This document shows, in pieces, positions 1 to 4,994 of a DNA stretch of 6,659 nucleotides; position 1 is the first letter of the stretch, and each line of letters opens with the position of its first letter. The stretch covers positions 1,253 through 7,911 of the forward strand of contig PKYX01000529.1 in the NCBI GenBank assembly GCA_003132825.1, in the 5' to 3' direction. The notes below the pieces were generated by a model. It was given only the letters and a program-made list of their open reading frames with translations, did not search any database and was not told the DNA's origin. Origin of the DNA: Acidobacteriaceae bacterium (lineage in GTDB: Bacteria > Acidobacteriota > Terriglobia > Terriglobales > Acidobacteriaceae). The position numbers were made by a program, and so were the translations under genes.

Positions 1-767
1 CTGAAGGCTGCACTTCCCAGGGTTGAGATCCATGTGGCAACGCCATACCGGAACATTCGCATCGCCTTGCTTCCGCTCCACTCGAAGGTTAGCCCCTTGC
101 CGTGCAGAAGCCCATAAACGACGTAGCAGTGAGCGGCTAAGAGAACGACGCTCGCCAGAACCTGCCACTTCATCATCGCAACCGTTCTTCCACCCAACCA
201 TGCAACCACCACTATTCCCACATTTGCTAGCAAGGACTGAGAGAGGTCGAGAACGTTAATTGCCGCGTACCGGTCAAATGCTTGCTCAATTCCAACCAGG
301 GTCCTTTGAAGAATCAATGCCGAAACGGCAAAGCCGGCAATTTGCAGCGCTCGGCCCGCATCCGCGCGCTCGGTGATCCCGAAAGCAGCCAGGGGCCGCA
401 CGATTAGAAGGCCGGCAAACCAAAGAATTAGGCCCAGCACGATCGCCAACAGCACGGCGCTGATGAGTATGAAGCTCAGCGTTCTACTTGCTTCGCTGAC
501 GTCGCTCTCTTCGAGGTCCTTGGACAGGAATACAGTCACCGCGACCGAGATTCCAGCCTCACTCATAATCATCAGCGCAAGGACTGCGTAAGCGAGCGAC
601 CACACGCCGTATTCCCGAATCCCGAGGAACCGAATCAGGAAGGGAATCGCGAGCAGGGCGACTGCGCCGCGTACGGTCTGCCCCCCCACGTTGTACAGCC
701 CGTTGCGAAGCAGTGACGAACTCTGGCCCGCCTTAACGCCTCCGAGACTGGGGATATCAGCGGGCAT
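1..767 (-). CDS. Wzx-type polysaccharide flippase, C terminus beyond window edge
   Basis: Reading the minus strand from ATG at 767 gives 255 uninterrupted residues that run off the window at base 1, so the gene is partial at its 3' end. The N terminus (RNGLYNVGGQ, then IPFLIRFLGIREYGVWSLAY at residues 41-60) has the typical opening of the polysaccharide biosynthesis/MATE-like flippase superfamily. Hydrophobic segments lie near residues 27-48, 55-80, 96-123, 141-158, 173-190, 203-222 and from 240 onward, spaced as in 12-14-helix transporters. By family, it would flip undecaprenyl-linked repeat units across the inner membrane. The start is bounded by an in-frame TGA at 773-775, which makes ATG 765-767 the first possible start. 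The only Shine-Dalgarno-like bases (GAAGA) abut the ATG, so translation may depend on coupling to the co-polymerase gene ending 24 bases upstream. The exact Wzx subfamily and substrate cannot be read from this fragment. Confidence 0.9.
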   Translation of the reverse strand, partial: MPADIPSLGGVKAGQSSSLLRNGLYNVGGQTVRGAVALLAIPFLIRFLGIREYGVWSLAYAVLALMIMSEAGISVAVTVFLSKDLEESDVSEASRTLSFILISAVLLAIVLGLILWFAGLLIVRPLAAFGITERADAGRALQIAGFAVSALILQRTLVGIEQAFDRYAAINVLDLSQSLLANVGIVVVAWLGGRTVAMMKWQVLASVVLLAAHCYVVYGLLHGKGLTFEWSGSKAMRMFRYGVATWISTLGSAAF

Positions 768-791
768 TCTTCACGCTTGAGCGAAAAGCTG

Positions 792-2243
792 TCACGCGTG
801 CCGTTCTCCATCGTTATCGCCAGCCCGCACCGAGCCAGTCTCTGCCCGGACTTCCCCGGCGTCGCGATTGACTCTTTCCCGCCTCTTCCACCGCCTCCAC
901 GGCCAATGCTCGTTCGACCCAGTTTTCGTTACGTTTCTAGAAAACCGTTCCATGCTCGCTCGCACAGTCGTGAAAACCTCCAACGCAAACTCCTTGCGCG
1001 GATCGGTTACATGCACTGCGTCCCATCGAGTCTTGCCCACGATCCATGCCATGGCCAACGAGATTCCCAGCATCGTTCCGAGCTCGACGATCATGGTGCG
1101 CGGCGGAAACGATTTCTTCGTGGGTACAGTTGCTTCGTCCAGAACCTTAACAGTGGGAATCTCCTTGGCCTCCTGCACTTTCGCCAACTCATATTGCTGG
1201 GTCAGCAGTTCGTACACGGTTTCCTGTATTTTGGTCTCCCGGAACAAATCTGCGTATGGCACTCCCAACAACGGCAATTTGCGGATGGACGGATAGAGCG
1301 AGTGATCGCTCTCCAACTCACCCTGGGTTCCCGCGCCCCCAATTTCGTTTAATTTTGCTTGCAGTTCCTGTATGCGGGCTTCGGCTGCTCGCACACGAAC
1401 ATTGTTGCCCGTATACACCTGCTGCAGTCCGCTCAACTCGGCCTGCGCCGCAATCAATTGTCCCTGCAACACGGCCGCGGCTTCCACCATGGCCTTTCCC
1501 TGGGCGGGAATATCGATCGCTGTATTCCTGCTTGCGAAATCACTAAAATTCCTGGCGGCCGCATCAAGATCGCTCTTGACCTTCTGAAGGCGGCCTTCCA
1601 GGAATATGCGCTCGCGCCGCGCGGAGGAAGTACTGACTTGCGCCACGAGTCGGTCTAGCTCGACGACGTAAGCCTGAGCCATGGCCGCGGCGCGTTGGGG
1701 ATCGTGGTCCACAACCGAGATTGAGACGATTCCGCTCTTGCGGTCTTCCGAAACATTGGTGTGTTCTGCAAGAGCGTTCCTTGCGTCTTCTATCTTGGTA
1801 TCGTGATACAGCTTCTTGAGCTGAAATCTGTCAATCAGCGCATCCTGTACCGTTTCGCTGTTCAGGATGCCGATAAACAGCGCACCGGAACTCTGCACAC
1901 CCAAAAGATCACCGGCAAGCCCTTCGATCCCGCCTGACCCGCCCGACCGCCCAGCCAGGGCGGCGATTAGTCCGAGTCCCGAGCCCGACTGTCCATCCGG
2001 TGGCATGAGGCGCGTCACCGACTGATATCGCGTTGGGATGAGCAGCGCGATGAGCGTGCTCGCAAGGATTGCGCAGACTCCCGCTCGCAGTAGGAACCGG
2101 CGGTTTGCCCAGAAAAGCTGCAAATAAGACAAGAGACTGCGCCGAACTTCGATATGCCCCTCGATCAGGGATGCCTCCGACAGACCAATTCCGGACGTTT
2201 CCGGAGTGGTATCGCGAACCGGCACTCTTAGCGTTGGGTTCAA
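792..2243 (-). CDS. Wzz/GNVR-type polysaccharide co-polymerase (chain-length determinant), kinase-less
   Basis: This 483-residue inner-membrane protein has the layout of a polysaccharide co-polymerase. It has a cytoplasmic N terminus, a first membrane helix at about 51-70, a large periplasmic domain at about 71-380, a second helix at about 384-403 after a proline-containing approach (SFPPRT), and a cytoplasmic tail. The periplasmic part holds a Gly-rich stretch at 84-120, alpha-helical coiled-coil-prone segments at about 207-300, and GNNVRV at 279-284, matching the GNVR signature of this family. Such proteins work with Wzx/Wzy to set polymer length. No Walker A, Walker B or tyrosine cluster follows the second helix. 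The 80-residue tail is Arg-rich and low in conservation-like features, so a fused BY-kinase is absent. The start is taken as TTG at 2241-2243: an in-frame TAA lies at 2268-2270, no ATG occurs before about residue 80, and GAAAGA sits six bases upstream. GTG at residue 7 is the alternative. Confidence 0.9.
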   Translation of the reverse strand: MNPTLRVPVRDTTPETSGIGLSEASLIEGHIEVRRSLLSYLQLFWANRRFLLRAGVCAILASTLIALLIPTRYQSVTRLMPPDGQSGSGLGLIAALAGRSGGSGGIEGLAGDLLGVQSSGALFIGILNSETVQDALIDRFQLKKLYHDTKIEDARNALAEHTNVSEDRKSGIVSISVVDHDPQRAAAMAQAYVVELDRLVAQVSTSSARRERIFLEGRLQKVKSDLDAAARNFSDFASRNTAIDIPAQGKAMVEAAAVLQGQLIAAQAELSGLQQVYTGNNVRVRAAEARIQELQAKLNEIGGAGTQGELESDHSLYPSIRKLPLLGVPYADLFRETKIQETVYELLTQQYELAKVQEAKEIPTVKVLDEATVPTKKSFPPRTMIVELGTMLGISLAMAWIVGKTRWDAVHVTDPRKEFALEVFTTVRASMERFSRNVTKTGSNEHWPWRRWKRRERVNRDAGEVRAETGSVRAGDNDGERHA

Positions 2244-2249
2244 ATCGGA

Positions 2250-2255
2250 TCTTTC
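2250..2255 (-). promoter_or_regulatory. Putative ribosome binding site for the co-polymerase gene
   Basis: The minus strand reads GAAAGA, then six bases, then TTG. It is only a partial Shine-Dalgarno match, but its spacing is right and it favours TTG at 2243 over GTG at 2225, which has no better site in front of it. Confidence 0.45.
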
Positions 2256-2303
2256 AATTCGGGTGTTTTACCCTAGACGACAAAAGTGATCCTCGCGCTT
2301 TAA

Positions 2304-2319
2304 CACAATAGTAATGCCA
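2304..2319 (-). promoter_or_regulatory. Weak sigma-54-like -24/-12 element
   Basis: The minus strand reads TGGCATTACTATTGTG. TGGCA matches the -24 element of sigma-54 promoters, and the spacing to TTG fits the -12 element. However, the -12 position has GT where the nearly invariant GC is expected. It would place transcription start about 50 bases before the TTG start codon. I regard this as a candidate only; chance matches of this quality are common. Confidence 0.2.
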
Positions 2320-2357
2320 GCACGGCGTTTGTACGGCTCGGAACAAGACTCATTGTA

Positions 2358-2427
2358 GTACGGATGAGGTCAGTCGCCCTTCTGCGATTCGGTAGCGAAT
2401 TGGCTGTGACAGAACCATCCGAAGTAC
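2358..2427. repeat. Imperfect inverted repeat in the intergenic gap
   Basis: On the plus strand GTACGGATG (2358-2366) is answered by CATCCGAAGTAC (2416-2427). The arms pair over CATCC/GGATG and GTAC, with two extra A residues in one arm and about 50 bases between them. It could be a long-stem RNA element or a looping operator, but with arms this short it may be coincidence. Confidence 0.2.
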
Positions 2428-2460
2428 CAGAAACATCTAGAATTCCCTCGCTTCCGGAGG

Positions 2461-4977
2461 TCATTTATCTCCGATGCCCAACCGTGGCCAGTACGTTAAC
2501 TGAAGCGACGAGGTAAAGTTGTTTTGACGATCGGGCCGAAGGAGAGGGAACCTCCAGTTCTCATATTGCGCCAAAGCCGTCAAGCTCAACTGGCTGCCGA
2601 AGCTGTGGCTCCAGTTGACGGAAAAATCATTCAGTGAACCGCCTTCCAAGAACCGATGCGACACCTTCTGCGCGCGATAACTGAGTTGCAGGCTGTCACG
2701 CGCCGAGAAAGAGTACGTGGCCCACCCTTGTCCACCCCGCCCTGCCCGCCCAATCCAGTTCCCCAGCAGATCGCCATCATTCGTATAGCCGCTCAGATAA
2801 CGGCTATCGCTGTAGACAAAACCTGGCGAGAACTCATGTGTAAGTGCCTCAAGCACGCCCTCCACCCGTAGCTGCAATTTCGGGATTCTCGGGATCTGTG
2901 GCATATAAATTCCGGGACTGAGCGAGGCGCGACTGGACCCAATCGGCGAGTACTCGTCCACCACGAGCGAGTCGCCGTAAAAAGTCAACCAGTTGCGCAG
3001 TTTCGGAATCCTGTACGTAAAGTCGAAAGCTGAGAAGCGCTTTCCGGGATCGTTGGCCAGCTGAGTGTGAGCGTAATAGGTCCGGACGAACTCACGGAAC
3101 GTGAAGGGCACGCCCGCACCGGCAAATACCGCCGTGAAACCCGCACCGAATTCCAGATTTCCGGTAGGCTTGAAGCTGATCTTATCCGCGTGAATGAATG
3201 GCTGATCCGCTGGGTGAGGACCGTAGAGAGTGGGCGGGGAGTATACCCACTCCTGCCCAGAAAGTCTTCCGAGAAAGAACTCCAGCCGCGCCGGTCCAAA
3301 CAGCTTCGAGAGCAAAGGAAACTCGAATGGCTCAGTGGTGTCGATTTTGAACATTGTGATCGGTTGAGCATTGTCGCTATACAGAAACGGACCGGTTTCA
3401 GTGGGACCGAGCCAGGCGGTCTGTCTTCCGAAGGAGAACTCAAGATTCCGCACGTTGAAGCTGATCGAGCCCTCTAGAAGCTGAAAACGACTGAATGAGC
3501 CGGTGTTGATGGAGAAGCTGGACACATTCGATGGGAGAAGATCCGCAGTTGCGATCGCTTGCAGCTGCCCAGTCGTGAAAGGCATGACTGAGGGAGACTC
3601 TTGATACTCGCCACGGACATAAAAGGCAAATGGACCGACGACTGCGTGTGCCGACCCCCCGCCTAGGAAATTCGCTCCTTCCCCAAACGGACGTCCAAAA
3701 TCGTTCACGATTGTCTCCCCGAAGTGGTATCCGTCCCGCAATGGCGGACCGTCTATTCCCATGACCCGCGAATAGACGGAATCCAAACTTGCGCCGAGGT
3801 TGGCAGCACCGTTCCAGCGAGCAGTCTCGGCATGGAACTCGTCGGCCAGCGCTTCATAAGTCTTCGACACTTCGGTGTCTTGCCCAGCGCCTTGGACTTG
3901 CAGCCGTTCTTGTACTTCATCGAGCAGACGGGCACACTCCATGCGAGTCCATGGGCGTATTCCCAAGTAAGCGGACTGCACGTAACCCAGTGCCGCTAGA
4001 CGATTGAGGGCCGGGTATACCCAGCTGTCTAAGGGAACATAAGGGGAACCCATGTTTGCAGGATTACGGGGGTGCTCCGGCTTGCTCTCCACGGGATCGC
4101 CCCAACCGGCTCCGCCCAGTTCCGGATCGTGGTGGGCGCGGTAGACTTGACGGCCGAAGTACCAGCCCAGCGCGCTGCCGATGGCGACGTCGGAAGCAAA
4201 GTGCTGTTTGCTGGTGATTCGGGTAACCGATACCGCCGAAGCCAAGCCGTAGGCAAGTATCTGGCTAAGCTTGCCAGGGTACTCATGCGCCCAGACACTG
4301 GCAACCGACCAGGCGATGGCCGAGTGTTCGGAAGGAAACGAACCGCCGCCCTGGAAAAACGATCCGTGCTCGTTGCCCTGATAGGGGCGTGGCCGCTCGG
4401 TAATCTCCTTGAGAAAGTAAGCCACCGCAGTGCTGTTGATGGCAGCTTCGCCGCTGAGCAGTCCGGCTTCTTCCAGATGGTCGTTGCTTGTCCAGCGGCC
4501 TAGAAGAAAGGAGCCGGCACTCAGTCCGATCAGCGAGAAGGTGGCGTAATCAGAAAGATCCTTGCTGCGCTTGAGTTGTTGCGTGGAATCGGGCACCTGT
4601 TTTGAGATCCAGCTATCGCTGGCGACCAGACCGCCGGCGATGACGGCGGAGGGCACCAGCCATTGCCAATCTGATTTCTGCAGATGTCCTGGACTAGTCC
4701 AGAAGAACTCCTGGTCTTTCACCAAGTGCTTCAGGAAGGGAGTGATCAAGCGGTTCTCCGGGTCCTCACCCGGCGGCAGCCAACCACGGCTGTCCTTCTC
4801 GTTGGTCTTGTCATCATTGCTGTCATGGCCCGCGCCCGGGGCGGGAGCAACGGGTTCGGACGCTGGGGATGCCGGCGAAGATGCGCTGGCTGGTTTTCCG
4901 TCCTGGCCCCACGCTGCAGAATTCATGACTGCTGTCAAAACCAAAACAACCCGAAGACTCGTACCGCAACCCATCAT
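2461..4977 (-). CDS. Secreted PAP2 phosphatase fused to a Wzi-like capsule-assembly outer-membrane barrel
   Basis: The product is 838 residues when started at the ATG at 4977. Residues 1-24 form a signal peptide (SLRVVLVLTAVMNSAAWG), followed by a Pro/Ala/Ser linker (about 28-50) and an acidic patch. A PAP2 domain spans about 85-280 with all three motifs: K190-x6-R197-P198 (KEITERPRP), PSEH at 215-218 (usually PSGH), and T252-R253-x5-H259-x3-D263 (usually SRx5Hx3D). The catalytic H218, H259 and D263 and the phosphate-binding K and R residues are present. From about 311 the segment VPLDSWVYPALNRLAALGY and then RPWTRMECARLLDE opens a Wzi-like region. It continues to the end with alternating, aromatic-rich strands as in the 18-strand capsule-anchoring barrel, the last one near YW at 829-830. 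The role inferred is surface attachment or organisation of polymer plus phosphate-ester hydrolysis; the phosphatase substrate is unknown. The frame is also open to GTG- or ATG-type starts upstream (to 5070), but those would overlap the preceding gene and bury the signal peptide. ATG at 4974 is an equally possible start. Confidence 0.88.
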   Translation of the reverse strand: MMGCGTSLRVVLVLTAVMNSAAWGQDGKPASASSPASPASEPVAPAPGAGHDSNDDKTNEKDSRGWLPPGEDPENRLITPFLKHLVKDQEFFWTSPGHLQKSDWQWLVPSAVIAGGLVASDSWISKQVPDSTQQLKRSKDLSDYATFSLIGLSAGSFLLGRWTSNDHLEEAGLLSGEAAINSTAVAYFLKEITERPRPYQGNEHGSFFQGGGSFPSEHSAIAWSVASVWAHEYPGKLSQILAYGLASAVSVTRITSKQHFASDVAIGSALGWYFGRQVYRAHHDPELGGAGWGDPVESKPEHPRNPANMGSPYVPLDSWVYPALNRLAALGYVQSAYLGIRPWTRMECARLLDEVQERLQVQGAGQDTEVSKTYEALADEFHAETARWNGAANLGASLDSVYSRVMGIDGPPLRDGYHFGETIVNDFGRPFGEGANFLGGGSAHAVVGPFAFYVRGEYQESPSVMPFTTGQLQAIATADLLPSNVSSFSINTGSFSRFQLLEGSISFNVRNLEFSFGRQTAWLGPTETGPFLYSDNAQPITMFKIDTTEPFEFPLLSKLFGPARLEFFLGRLSGQEWVYSPPTLYGPHPADQPFIHADKISFKPTGNLEFGAGFTAVFAGAGVPFTFREFVRTYYAHTQLANDPGKRFSAFDFTYRIPKLRNWLTFYGDSLVVDEYSPIGSSRASLSPGIYMPQIPRIPKLQLRVEGVLEALTHEFSPGFVYSDSRYLSGYTNDGDLLGNWIGRAGRGGQGWATYSFSARDSLQLSYRAQKVSHRFLEGGSLNDFSVNWSHSFGSQLSLTALAQYENWRFPLLRPDRQNNFTSSLQLTYWPRLGIGDK

Positions 4978-4980
4978 GCG

Positions 4981-4984
4981 CCTG
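4981..4984 (-). promoter_or_regulatory. Probable ribosome binding site deciding the PAP2-Wzi start
   Basis: The minus strand reads CCCAGGCGCATGATG. The AGG core is three bases before the first ATG (4977) and six before the second (4974). The second spacing is the better one, so the mature initiation codon may be 4974. Either choice puts a clean signal peptide at the N terminus. Confidence 0.35.
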
Positions 4985-4994
4985 GGAATGCTGC

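Larger units (their letters stand above)
2244..2460 (-). other. Intergenic gap, possible internal promoter region
   Basis: The other two junctions in the window are 17 and 24 bases, so this 217-base spacer stands out. No ORF with coding character and no terminator (strong stem plus T-run) is seen in it. On the minus strand it contains TACAAT at 2352-2357, a good -10 hexamer, but the 16-18-base-upstream positions (AGGGCG region) do not match a -35 box. It also contains a partial sigma-54-like site at 2304-2319 and an imperfect inverted repeat at 2358-2427. It may carry a promoter or attenuation element for the co-polymerase and flippase genes, but none of these elements is strong alone. Confidence 0.4.

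Noticed and set aside
777..1352. 191-residue plus-strand ORF opposite the co-polymerase 3' end
   Set aside because: The co-polymerase second membrane helix and proline-containing motif lie on the other strand. The plus-strand peptide is rich in Arg, Ser, His and Pro without structure.
2385..2402. Short hairpin in the intergenic gap as a terminator of the upstream genes
   Set aside because: Only five consecutive pairs form on the minus-strand RNA, and no T-run follows.
2985..3443. 152-residue minus-strand ORF within the PAP2-Wzi gene
   Set aside because: It is an out-of-frame shadow of the barrel-coding region, Ser/Arg-rich and without family features.
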